From Owenia fusiformis (taxonomy: Eukaryota > Annelida > Polychaeta > Sabellida > Oweniidae), in the NCBI GenBank assembly GCA_903813345.2, contig CAIIXF020000009.1:21913759-21977758 (forward strand): 64,000 bases of DNA, in the 5' to 3' direction. Below, in pieces: positions 53,131 to 64,000 of this stretch. A program made the translations under genes and the position numbers. Below the pieces are notes generated by a model that saw only the letters and a program-made list of their open reading frames with translations, was not told the DNA's origin and searched no databases. Within the stretch, counting starts at the first letter, position 1, and every line of letters begins with the position of its first letter.

Positions 53131-56100
53131 GAAAGGACAAAAGTATTATATATTTATACCGAGCGTCAATTCAAAATGATCTTCACTTTTGACTGCACGT
53201 AAATACAACTCGTCAGTTGTATCCAGAATAGATGAACGCCTATGGTACTAGTGAATAACCAAGTCCCAGGCGAGTGGTTCGCACCCCACCGTGATATGTT
53301 ATTTTTGCTTTTTTAATACGACAGAAAGGAGCAAGGTCACTGGCATGTAGCGGTCCTGATATCGATACATTCTACACGCAATAAAACCAGATACCTGCGT
53401 GTGATTAAAACTACATGTTAGAGCGTCGATATCCTACAAATCCTATTTTTTCATAAAAATATTTTTTCATGAAATCCAATCGAAGGGTGAAGATAAAACG
53501 ATCTTTTAGGTAAAACAGCTTTACATGATCTGGTGATGTGTTTTCATAACTTTTTTCATAAAAGACCATTCTCGATTTGGAGAACAAAGTTCGTCACTCT
53601 AATTGAGCGTTATCCCTGCTTCGGACAAATTTGATTTTTTTACATAATATAGATTTGAATGTCTTCTTTTGAATAGTCATAGTTTAATTTGGGTAATATT
53701 TCTAGATTTTTCATATAAAAATTACTATTGAAACACCCAACGTCGCTTTTATGATTCGTACCACTTTTTTAACTTGGTGTATTGCATATTTCCGTGGGTT
53801 GATTTGAAAAAAAGACAAACAACGTATACATGAATATGTCATAAGCATATAGTGAGATAATTGTTAGATTAGGTTTGCTATAAGTGACTTTAAAACAAAA
53901 AAATAAAAAACATTAGTTCACGTGTTAAAGTCCCATTGACCACGACATCAAGGAAAATTGAGCTTTTTGTCATCAGACATCTGAACATCTAAGATGTTAT
54001 TTTTATTGATGAAAAGATTCTTACATACTAAAGTTACATTAAAATATCAATTGCAATAGCCACCTGTTTTTAACATCCCTTTGTCACTCATCCCTTAATT
54101 ATCTCTGTGTATCTTAAACGTGTGTGTGTTCGATGTTGATAGCACCCGAGTGCAACCTAAGGAGCACATACAATACATTTTGTGTATGCCCAGTCTGGCC
54201 GCCTTATATCTGCCTGCACCGAGAAATGGGCGCAGCTTTGACAATTAACGAATGATATAACGATATCACGGATTTCACCGAATGTTATTCATCCCTAAAT
54301 AGCTTTTTTATTTAGTCTTATGATCCGACTGATGTTTCAATTTTTTGCAGTGACTCTGAAATTGCTGCGCCAGATATGACATCACAGCGACTCATTTTCC
54401 TACATTTAAATCACTAAACTAAATCAATTGAAACATAATCATTAAAGAATGAGAACCTTGTATATTACTTTGGACGAGGGTAGTGGCCATGTCTTGGCAT
54501 GGCTAGTTGTGCATTAACGTTTGATACTGTTGTGCGGATAAAAATAATGAATATATGTTAAAGTAGCACTAAACAGATACTTTTAAAGTTAAAAGAATAT
54601 AGTTACATTTAAAGAATGGGCCCAACGAATAGATATTGAATATAGGACTCGTTTGATGAAACGTTCGTTCTTTTAATTCTAATAAACCTAGAAATCAATC
54701 AACGATTAAGTAAATTGACAAGACTTCATGTTCAAGTTGGCTGAATTTCGTGTAACTTAACTCTGTTATGTTTCTAGATTTTACATATGGAGAACAGAAT
54801 TCGAAATCATAATCACAATCGTATTTTAAGGCAAATAGGCCATGAATATGCTTTTAGTTACACGGTGGATGATCAAATTAACACATTTTGGATGTTGAAT
54901 TTCATTTCAAGTTCATTCGAATTTACGCATTATCGTGGGAAAGCCCATGGCATTATCCAATAAAATTGATATAAATACTGTCTAGGCTGAGACTAACATA
55001 TATAATGTTATTTAATGTATTTAATATACAGGATATATCTGAGAAAGTTATGCAATATATCTACACGAGAAATAGTAGGGACCTAGGGTTGATATATTAC
55101 CTTTACCTGTCGAAAATCGAGTATAAACTATGAGGATTAGATACGCATTGAATGTAATGGAACCGTCATGTAATAATTAGAAATGATAATCACAATCAAA
55201 TCATGGATATTTTATCTAGATTTAAAGTGCTTAAGATTTATTTTTAAAACTCAACCGAACTATTAACATTTAAAAGCACCGAACGAATTTTCTGGGGATT
55301 GCTGATGAGCGGGTGGGATGGGATGGGAGGGATAAAATGAAATACTAGATAAAATATTGATACCTTTACGCATGTCAATCTCAAATTAGAATGCATATAT
55401 CATTATCTCTTTATTCTTCTGTATTGTAATACGATAGTCTGATTATTGTCAATATCCTATACATGAAATAATGTACAACGTGTATTCTACATTGAATAAC
55501 AAACGAAATAAAACTCATCTTTGTACGAATTTATTTTTCATATGACACAAAGTAACATAACATTGTTATATGTTGCATTTACGACTACTACAGCAAATCA
55601 GAAAATTCGTACAATATCAAACGTAAGAGTTGTTCACAAATACATTGGTATTTTGATATGAGTATCATGTAGTATTAAAATATTAAAATCATATGATCAG
55701 CAAGTTTATAAGCTTAATATTGTATTGTTTTTTATTTAAGTGTCGCATGCTTAATTTCATACATATACATCTGTACAATCATCCAAAAAGCCTCGAGCCA
55801 CCAATGGCTTATGAGACACTGCTAATCAAAATAAATCATATAATATTATATAATAAGATGCATAATATGAGTCAGTTGCAGAAATAGGATTATGAATAAA
55901 GCAAAGTTCATGACCTCTATTACGAACATTGTTTGATGAACTCGATCACTCAGTCAGTTGTTGAACATATGCAAATGTGGTCAGGTTATAAATATAAGTA
56001 CAATTTAAGTCCATGATATTTTCACATATTGAACATAACACTCAGTTCACAAAGAGATGTATACAAATCTAATCCACAAGTAGAAATGATTGTTTCATGC

Positions 56101-57109
56101 TGTTTATGCATTGTGTATAAACTGTAATCCAAAACATGAATAAAGTGGGCAAGAGGTGGTTGTATGATGGCCCATAAAATCACATTATGTAACACCGGCA
56201 CCCTGGTTCAATATAGTGCAGTGGCCCATGTTTGATATACGTACATCAAAACTCATGTTTTTTCAAGGAAAGAAGCTAGATTAGTGATATATTGAAAAAT
56301 CAAACTACTATACCCCAATAATGTAGCCCGTATTTCTTTAAAAGGAATACAGGCTACAGTGAAGTTGCAAATGGAGGACCTTTGTTTATTTCCATAGTTC
56401 TGGAGGAATACTAGATTTTACATTGTATAGATTCATCGAGCAGTTTGCAACGCACTATCACCAGAAAAGTCCTATGGAAAAGGACAAAGAATACCCGCTC
56501 TATTTGCAACTTAACTGTACCCTGTATTCTTTTTAAATGTGTTCACGTGGTAGGGTAGTGTGATACTCCCTCTGCCTATGCCTACATCGTTTAATCTTTT
56601 TTCATAGTATAACGCCTTATTAATACAACAGTTATTGAGCTGTTAAGAAAACATACTAACAAACAAACCACCGAGTTTAGAGTAAGACATATACATGTAT
56701 TGTTCTATTATCAAATCATATATTGTGTCCCAATTCTAAAACGTTAACAGTTTATGGTGTACAATAAAACTATTACTATTAACCACTTTAATATATTTAG
56801 ACATAAAATATCAAGTTACTCATCAGCCAACAAATCTCAAAATATCGAAAAATGAAAAATACGAGGTACTTGTTCACTCAAATCTAGGAGTCAATTACCC
56901 AAATGCGAGTAGGTAGTTACCAGTTTCACCACCAGGTGGCTGATTCGGGTCAATTAACATGGCAGGTATATAAGAAAGTTCCCTTAAATTTGAATATTAT
57001 CAATTTAAGTGGCTCAATTTTCATATAACCCTTATGTGTCTAATACTTATACTAATGAAAATATGTCCAGTAAAGCAAAATATTATCTGTCCACTAAAAG
57101 AAAAGATAT
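53131..57109. other. No recognisable gene
   Basis: About 4 kb of AT-rich sequence. No exon, tRNA or clear inverted-repeat element was found. Confidence 0.45.
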
Positions 57110-57335
57110 TTCATTTTTTGTGATTTTATAGCATGGGGTCTATGGGGAATCTCCCCGAGCTAGAAGTCACATTTTCAAAGAAAATTAATTTTTCAAAGTT
57201 GATAAACACTTTTTAAAACCACATTTCTAGAAGTAATTTTACATGTAGATTTCAAATATGATATTACTTTGACTGAATTTTGAATTTTTAATGACGTAAA
57301 TTAAGATTATTTCTACTCGCATCTGGGTTATTGGT
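57110..57335 (+). repeat. Dispersed repeat, partner of 26455-26635
   Basis: Shares ~170 bp in inverse orientation with 26455-26635. Its right end (TACTCGCATCTGGGTTATTGG) recurs inverted near 10108-10140. Confidence 0.6.
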
Positions 57336-57800
57336 AATGTGTACCTATAGATAGTTCTCAAAGTAAATGAGCAAAAGCGCAACATTTGTATGTAGCATGC
57401 TTCATAAAACACTAAACTTAGCCCAAAAAGTAAGCGTGCATTTTGTTCCTGGCACTGATTGGTTAATAAGTGAATACAATTCGTTGAATGCACGATGCAC
57501 TCAAAAGATTAGCAGCTGGGAAAGGCTATCGAACAAAAAGTACGCTTTCGTACTCAAAAAAGGATTACCCTTTTACAACTTTGACAACTTTGAAGCATGA
57601 ACTTCGGAAGATCTAACGAAATGTACTTACTGTTACCCTGTGGATCCCAGGGTTTTGATATGTTCTACAAAGTCATGCAAAGACAGACCATATATGCACT
57701 AAAAATATCTGTGACACTTGTATGATATGTATTCCACTTTGAACCACCATCTATTTCAATATTGTGAAAATATATATTTCCCAAATTATGAAATAAAGGA

Positions 57801-58220
57801 GCTTGTATTCGCGAATGCCGCTAACGCCTGTCGGCTACCGGATAAACCTACTTTACTATTTTATGGGCAATTCATTAAAATATTAATGGAATATTGTCAG
57901 GTTCTTTTCATATTTAAATGATCGCCCATAGAATGGTAGGTTAATCCGGAAGCTGAAATCTTCCATTCCCAAATCATAGTCTTAGCTTGTATTCGCAAAT
58001 GCAACTAACGCCTGTCGGCTACCGGATTAACCTATTATTTTACTGGAAACTCATGTCAATACGAATAGTACCTGCCACTATTCCATTCATATTTAAATGA
58101 CTTGGTCATATTATACTGGGTTAATCAGGTAGCCGGAAGGCGTTAGTTGCATTCGCGAATATAAGGTTAGCTTGTATTCAATAATGCAAGAAACGCCTGT
58201 CGGCTACCGGATTAAACTAC
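57801..58220. repeat. 184-bp tandem repeat whose units carry internal inverted repeats
   Basis: GCTTGTATTC starts at 57801, 57985 and 58169, exactly 184 bp apart. In the second unit, the first ~45 bp (GCAACTAACGCCTGTCGGCT core) reappear inverted at the unit's end (58105-58160). Each unit is therefore itself a MITE-like fold-back. The third unit is partial. Confidence 0.85.
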
Positions 58221-58273
58221 CTCTGGAGACATCGGGATTTTAAAGCGGCGTGCAAAGCGTAATCGGGTACACC

Positions 58274-58322
58274 CCAGTTCTCCGAAACCCAGTTGTCCGA
58301 AACCCATTACTCCGAAAAATAA
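58274..58322. repeat. Three short CCGAAACCCA-type repeats
   Basis: AGTTCTCCGAAACCC, AGTTGTCCGAAACCC and ATTACTCCGAAAA lie side by side, each ~15 bp. Confidence 0.6.
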
Positions 58323-58329
58323 AGTCATA

Positions 58330-61300
58330 ATTTACCAGAGAAAGCGGGGGGCGTAGCTTACTTAAACTTACGTCAGTTTCATGCCATGTATTTGGCCAAA
58401 TTAATGGCATGGACGCATTCTGTTATTCATAGATCTCTCTCTCACTTTGAATTGCATCCATTGCATGGCGTTACCAGAATGGCAGGAACGGGAGATTTAT
58501 TTTACATTGTGATTCTAAAAAAAAGGTTATTAACACACAATATATATTACGGAACAGTTTATCTTATCTTCTTCAATCTCTTTTATATAGGCAAAATAAA
58601 ATGAAACATTTTGAAACAGATAAAATAATTTATCGCATAGAACTTTAAGAATAAAACAGTATACAAATTACGTTGTCAAAATATTTCGTCGCATTTAATT
58701 TCTTAGTCTCGGTCTCTTATCAAATCGTAAAAGAATAAAACATTCTATACTTAATCACTTGGGATTTATGTTTCGGCATTCGTTTCAGGCATTTGTTTTT
58801 TATGTTCTTCTCCTGAAATGTATTTGTTTGACAATAATCAGAGAAAGTGCGTATACGTATAAATATGCCACGCAAACAAACGGGTGTGACTTCAATTTCT
58901 TGTCTGTCTGAGGACGTATTGGGAACGAGGTAGAATTAAAGAATTCTTATGAACGAGTCATGCAAGATACTAGAACTAGTAAAGTAATGTAAATGGATAA
59001 GTTAATTTCTGATGGATCTGGATATAATATATTTCAAAACTTTGTAAACACTAGATAACTTCATTTAGGCAGATATAGTATCTTGATATATTTGGCTATC
59101 ATGCGTTTAAAATACGTTCCTAAAACTATGAAGACGTTAGGTGAGAAATATTGCTATTGTACGTTCGAAAAGTATTTGGTTGTATTTTGTAGTTCTCAAG
59201 TTACCCATGAACTTTCGTGGGCTAATTAACGTCTTGACTTAGCATATTTAGCCTAATTTTGCAATGATGTCAACGTGATTCAAATGTTATTCTGTTGTGA
59301 TTCGCAGAGGTTGCGACAAGATTCGTTTTACAACAGATGTAACTATGAGAACATGAAAGCTCATAATCCTGATTATGCAACCTTATACAATCGTTATCTT
59401 TGGGACAAGAGCCCAAAAACAAGGTACTCGTGAACGAGAGTTGAATTTGCTCCGTGAACGATAGGATACGCTGTTCCCCACCAACAAAATACAGACATAT
59501 GCTTCAGTGTCCTCAACGCAGATTGTAGAGAACAAGAGAAAAAATGAAATATACTTTGCCATAACAGAATACTGTTAAAGTATTGTTTATTAAGTTTATT
59601 AAGTTTCACAAATAACTTTTAAAGGGAATGCGAAGTTTTGTCCCTTAAACTTGATAATAAGTTAGAATAAAGATATATCTTTCAATCCAACTTAGTTTTA
59701 TTGTTCTATCATTATCCTTTTAATTGTTATTGAGCCCCGGGTTTTGCATATGAACTGGACCCACGGAGCTGCCATTTCAACCGTAAAGTGGTTCTTTACG
59801 ACATTGTTATGACGTCATTGATGCCAGATTGATGCCTTGGCATTCCAAAAGTTTTGTGGCGCCATTTTTGAATCAAAAAATGAATGCCGAGTTATTCCAA
59901 AACCAAAGAAATCGTTTCAAAGGAACTAAAAGAATACGTATATACCACCCATAATAAAGAACGATTTCAATAGAATATTAACGCCGGCATTTTCGGAATT
60001 GCTTTTTACCTATCTAGACATGGAATGCGGGTTAGATTTATTCTTTATTTACACTTGAAACAATCTGGGATTCGTTTTTATTAGGTCTAGCGCTAAATGC
60101 GAACAGAGAATGCTAATTCTATCAGGCGAATGCAAACTATTTGAATAAAACATAATAAAATTAATTCAACCAACCCATCTTGAATTTCCAAGAATGCAAT
60201 GGTTTAAATTTGCTAGTCTCATTACAAAAGTACGTATTCGTACTTTAATATTCATTGCATTTATGTTTATCTTTAACACGGGTATTCAAAGAAATTAACT
60301 ATTTTAAAATTAAATTTTAAAACCGTATTCAATTACTATCATTGATTCTTAGCCTCACGTCACATTTTTACGGGGACCGTACGGTCTATCATTTCTGTGG
60401 TAAGCAGGATTTCTACGGTTGCCTAAGTGTTTCTGCAGTCAGATAATTTAGCAGTCACATTTGCTAAGATAGCCGTACGGCGTATCTTGTTTATGAGGAA
60501 AAACTACGATTCCCGTACAGCTGATAAATGATGACGCACGATCAGCGTAGGGCGGCCCTACGACGTGCATTGTTTTTCTTGAAGGCATCCACAAGGGGTT
60601 CTATTAGACAGGTTCCAATTTCAGAATATCTCAAGGGAAAGGGTTTTTGAGGCATTTTTTAGAAAAAGCAACAGACCTATTTCTTCTGGATCAGTTTTTC
60701 ATGCTGATAAAGATATTAAAAGATGACAGCTCAACGGGGTGGTCACGACACTGAATTTTAGCGTTTTTACCCCCCTACGAAAATATTCTAGGGGGTACTA
60801 TGAAACTAGTTCTTAACTCAAAGGATATATAAACTATTGTTCTGAGTTCTACAGCATACATTGTTAGTACATAGATGAATACTACCCTAAAGTTATAGGT
60901 TGATATCTTTGTTGGTTTCGGAAAAATACAATTAATTAGAAAAAAATATGCAATTTTTGTCATTTTTTCTTGCTTATTTTATATTTGTAGCTTCAAGCAA
61001 AATATGATAACTTAAACAGCTCAAAGTAGTATTCTAACAACATTTCCAAGCTATGTGTGATATTGTAATACATCTATTATAGTGATGAAGTACTATTTTG
61101 TAATTTTAATATGACTTTATAGTGCCCTACCCCTGGTAAATAGAAGAAAGTTGGTGTGGTTTTCTTCTGGTTTTATAACATTTTATTATCTTCTTAGTTG
61201 AAGATACAATCAATTCTGTCAGTTAACCATGAGAAGCTTTACAATGGTTAAGTACTCCCATGAATAGAGGGTTGGGACCTCAAAAATACTGTTAAGTGGC

Positions 61301-62889
61301 ATCCTTGGGTAACCCTCTTCAGAGCATTTTCCTTATACTCCGATAAAATCTACAGGGGATACTATAAGAAACCTATATATCTAAGATACTAATGAAGATA
61401 TTAATTCAAATTTTCAGGATTTGGTCCTGGTATGATAGGTAATCTGTATGACAAAAATGACAAAAAAACTCTGTTGCCATAGTAACAAGAATACGACACT
61501 ATTTGTTTCCTAAGAAATGTGTTTTAAGAGGTTTTGTCATTCTCTTCATATTTTTAATTCTAAATATGTCTACAATGTGGGATGATTATAATTATGGTAA
61601 AGTAAACTTTTCTATTGCTCTATTGTTCTCTAAAACAGAAGTTGCTAGGGCGACACATAGATCATAGAAAAAATCCTGAGATGATCGCTCTATTTGTCAG
61701 GAAATTAAAATGGAAACTGAAAAATGAGTTTTTTCCTACTGAATAGCAATTTGGTAGACCATGGCTGACACGCACAAGAGAAAACGTCTATCAGTTCTAT
61801 GTCATTTTGTTGTTATTTTTATTTATTTATCGTGCTCTGGGACTTATAACACCTAATGCCGAATCTTTTCCAACTGCAAAGGAAGGCAAGATTTTAATAA
61901 TGAACATTCATATATCTCAACAAATATGGCCTAAGATTTGGACAATGATGATGAAACTCTGAGGGAAAATTAGACGAAACATTAATGTGAGTGGTCCAAA
62001 AATAACACTTACATGTTTTGAAAAAGTTATGCTCTCGGGTGAATCAGTGCTCATTTAAGGATAGTCTGAATCAGGTGAATTTTTTAACCTAATTGTACCC
62101 CTCCCCAAAACCCCCAAATTTTGACAATTGTCGAAAAGTGGCAAACAACAATTAAACAAACATCATTAAAGTTCAATATGGCTATTTCGCTTCTATGTCA
62201 TAAAGATGTGGTACGATCTCAGGTCAATCAATAAAGTTCACAAGTGACACTCTATCTTATGAAGAAAATATTATCGTATTTGAAGACATGTCAAAAATTT
62301 GGTGGAAATAATTTTGTCACTCCTGATTTGACTTGGAAAGGTTCAGGTAAGTAATCACAAACAATTTCACACAGTTATATCGTTGATTATGACTATTTTC
62401 AGACCATGAAGACAGGTATACAGGGATAATTAAGTCAATCGGACTCAGAGATATTTCACTAGCAATCAACCCATCAATATATTTTTTCAAAGTTGTTGAC
62501 CTCATTTTCACCAAAAATGCCATCATTTTAACAATGTTAACAATTCGGTGTCTTTAAAGTCCCTGGAGCAATCCACTTTTCCTCTTAGGGAAAAGAACAT
62601 GTCTCAAAGCATATTCTAATTATGCATTCAACAATATAATTAAAGGTTGCATCTTTGGTAAAAATTAGGTCAACATTTTTAGTAAAAAGTATGTTGATTG
62701 GGCCATTCCCTTTAATATCACTTAGGTCTGATTTTTTCAATCATTATATTTACTTTTCTTGAAGATAATGAATAGATCTAAAAGATATACCCATGTTCAT
62801 GGTCAGAAAATATTCATAATTCAAGTTAGAATTGTCTGAAGTTGTTTGCGATAACCTACATGCTCCTTTATAACATTATTATGTAAATA
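58330..62889. other. No recognisable gene
   Basis: 4.5 kb of mostly AT-rich sequence. A CG-richer patch with CCGTACGG palindromes lies at 60375-60560 and could be a decayed transposon. Open frames (for example minus-strand 59394-59609 and 62317-62526) match no known family. Confidence 0.45.
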
Positions 62890-63724
62890 CAGTAGAACCT
62901 GTGTAAGTGGAACACTCTCCGTTCTGCCACAAAGCGTTCCACTTAGAAGGTGTTCCACTTATGGAGGTTTTGGGTTCGCAGGGAACATACAAGATCAAAT
63001 ATAGGATTTATATGTATCATTGGAAATATGATTCTCCCTTCATTACAGGGCAGGTATATACCATTAATAATCCATTTCTTTTACTCAAAAAGGTATCTGA
63101 CATTCTTAATCCTCCTCATTCTGCCAAAAATGTTTTCTGACATTCTTAATCCTCCTAATTGTGCCAGTCTCGGGTACAAAGATTAGGCAATTAAGTTTTA
63201 AAGACTTGTTCCTACTGCTAATAATTCAATTGTTTTTAATTTTACTTATTAAGTTTGAAACAAACAGCAAGGGATATTAATTAGTGGTAGCATCACGTGT
63301 CCAGTTCTACAGGAGGTTAATCCAATTTTCTGAATGATAATCTTATGAAATCCTAATTTGCTGATTATCAAATTAATTATTGGTTGCATCACATGTTGAC
63401 CTCTACAGGAGGTTAATCCATTAAAATCCATTAAAGTCCTAATTTGCCAATTATCACAGTATTACCTGTTTTCATACCCAGATATCATTGAAGGAGATTA
63501 ATTCTGTTTACATATATCAATATTGAAATCTATGGAAATTGACTGTTCCACTTAGCAGGTTAATTTTTCAATATGGGGTGTTCACTGTTCAAGTTTGGAG
63601 GTGTTCCACTTACAGAGGTTCAATTAACATTAAGTCAATGGGTTTTTAAAACGAGACTTTGAAAAGGCGTTCCACTTGGGAGGTGTTCCACTTACAGAGG
63701 TGTTCCACTTATCAGGTTCTACTG
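62890..63724. mobile_element. 835-bp TA-flanked element with AAGTGGAACACCTC repeats
   Basis: Begins CAGTAGAACCTGTGTAAGTG and ends with its inverse, TTATCAGGTTCTACTG, with TA outside both. GTGGAACACC or its complement recurs many times in the terminal ~60-100 bp of each side. The interior includes two small tandem duplications (63099-63166 and ~63285-63450). Same family as 17160-17308. Confidence 0.75.
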
Positions 63725-63726
63725 TA

Positions 63727-64000
63727 CATTACTTGTGCATGATGACCACCATAGTCTAGTTGCTCAAATGAGATCAATTGATGATTATAATGTTTAGACT
63801 TTATGTCAATGTCCAGACTGTATGCCAACCTCTCTAGTATGTGATTACACTAGATTTCATTATGATACATGTACTAAATTGAAAACTTACATATAAAATA
63901 TCTTAAGTCCTATATTCTAGTAATAAATGAATTAGAATGTCACTAACATTTGATGATGGTATGAATTTATTGATTTGGTGTCTATCAATACATGTTTCTA
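63727..64000. other. No recognisable feature
   Basis: AT-rich end of the window without an identifiable exon or repeat. Confidence 0.5.

Noticed and set aside
53225-53300. Possible second tRNA-like B-box (GTGGTTCGCACCCCAC)
   Set aside because: It has a T-arm-like stem but lacks the A at the fixed B-box position and has no A-box at the right distance.
59394-59609. 71-codon minus-strand frame with Cys/Trp-rich stretch
   Set aside because: No family recognised, no splice-site support, isolated in non-coding DNA.
60370-60560. Inverted CCGTACGG-type motifs suggestive of another CACG-family element
   Set aside because: The palindromes do not line up into terminal inverted repeats, and no target duplication could be found.

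Overview
The window is AT-rich animal nuclear DNA. It shows GT-AG introns with long non-coding stretches, an intron-containing tRNA, tandem satellites and many small DNA-transposon remnants. The proteins and transposon types fit a marine invertebrate, most likely a lophotrochozoan such as a mollusc. That placement is an inference; no marker in the sequence settles the species.

Three protein-coding genes can be assembled from exons. (1) EBP, the sterol delta8-delta7 isomerase, lies on the minus strand at 6671-8038 in two coding exons (236 aa). (2) A 74-aa single-membrane-span protein lies on the plus strand at 8406-11624 in four coding exons, best matched to complex I subunit NDUFA3 (B9). Its first exon faces the 5' end of EBP, so the two genes probably share a promoter of under 200 bp. 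(3) A complete cGMP-dependent protein kinase of the PRKG1/foraging type lies on the minus strand from 47369 to 15592. It has 17 coding exons (2244 nt, 747 aa) with every splice phase consistent: coiled coil, autoinhibitory segment, two cGMP-binding domains, AGC kinase domain and C-tail. Its first intron is 17 kb long.

Layout: 1-101 is a transposon end; 150-640 a LINE relic; 2100-5960 a large satellite (36-bp units, then a 65-bp higher-order unit); 6.0-11.9 kb the EBP/NDUFA3-like pair; 12.2-12.9 kb a 28-bp minisatellite; 15.6-47.4 kb the kinase gene; 47.4-64 kb shows no recognisable gene, only tandem duplications and MITEs. Intron 7 of the kinase carries seven tandem ~240-bp units, each with a tRNA-Arg(UCU) gene or relic on the opposite strand. 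Intron 1 holds a hAT remnant, a nested pair of transposons, and a 4577-bp element with 240-bp near-identical inverted repeats around a strongly GT-biased core containing an 822-bp tandem duplication.

Three of the inverted-repeat elements (20826-21227, 33768-35899, 40481-45057) are each flanked by a perfect 5-bp target duplication and begin with CA or CAC. This makes them candidates for one poorly described transposon lineage. The most unusual features are this group and the tRNA-Arg array.
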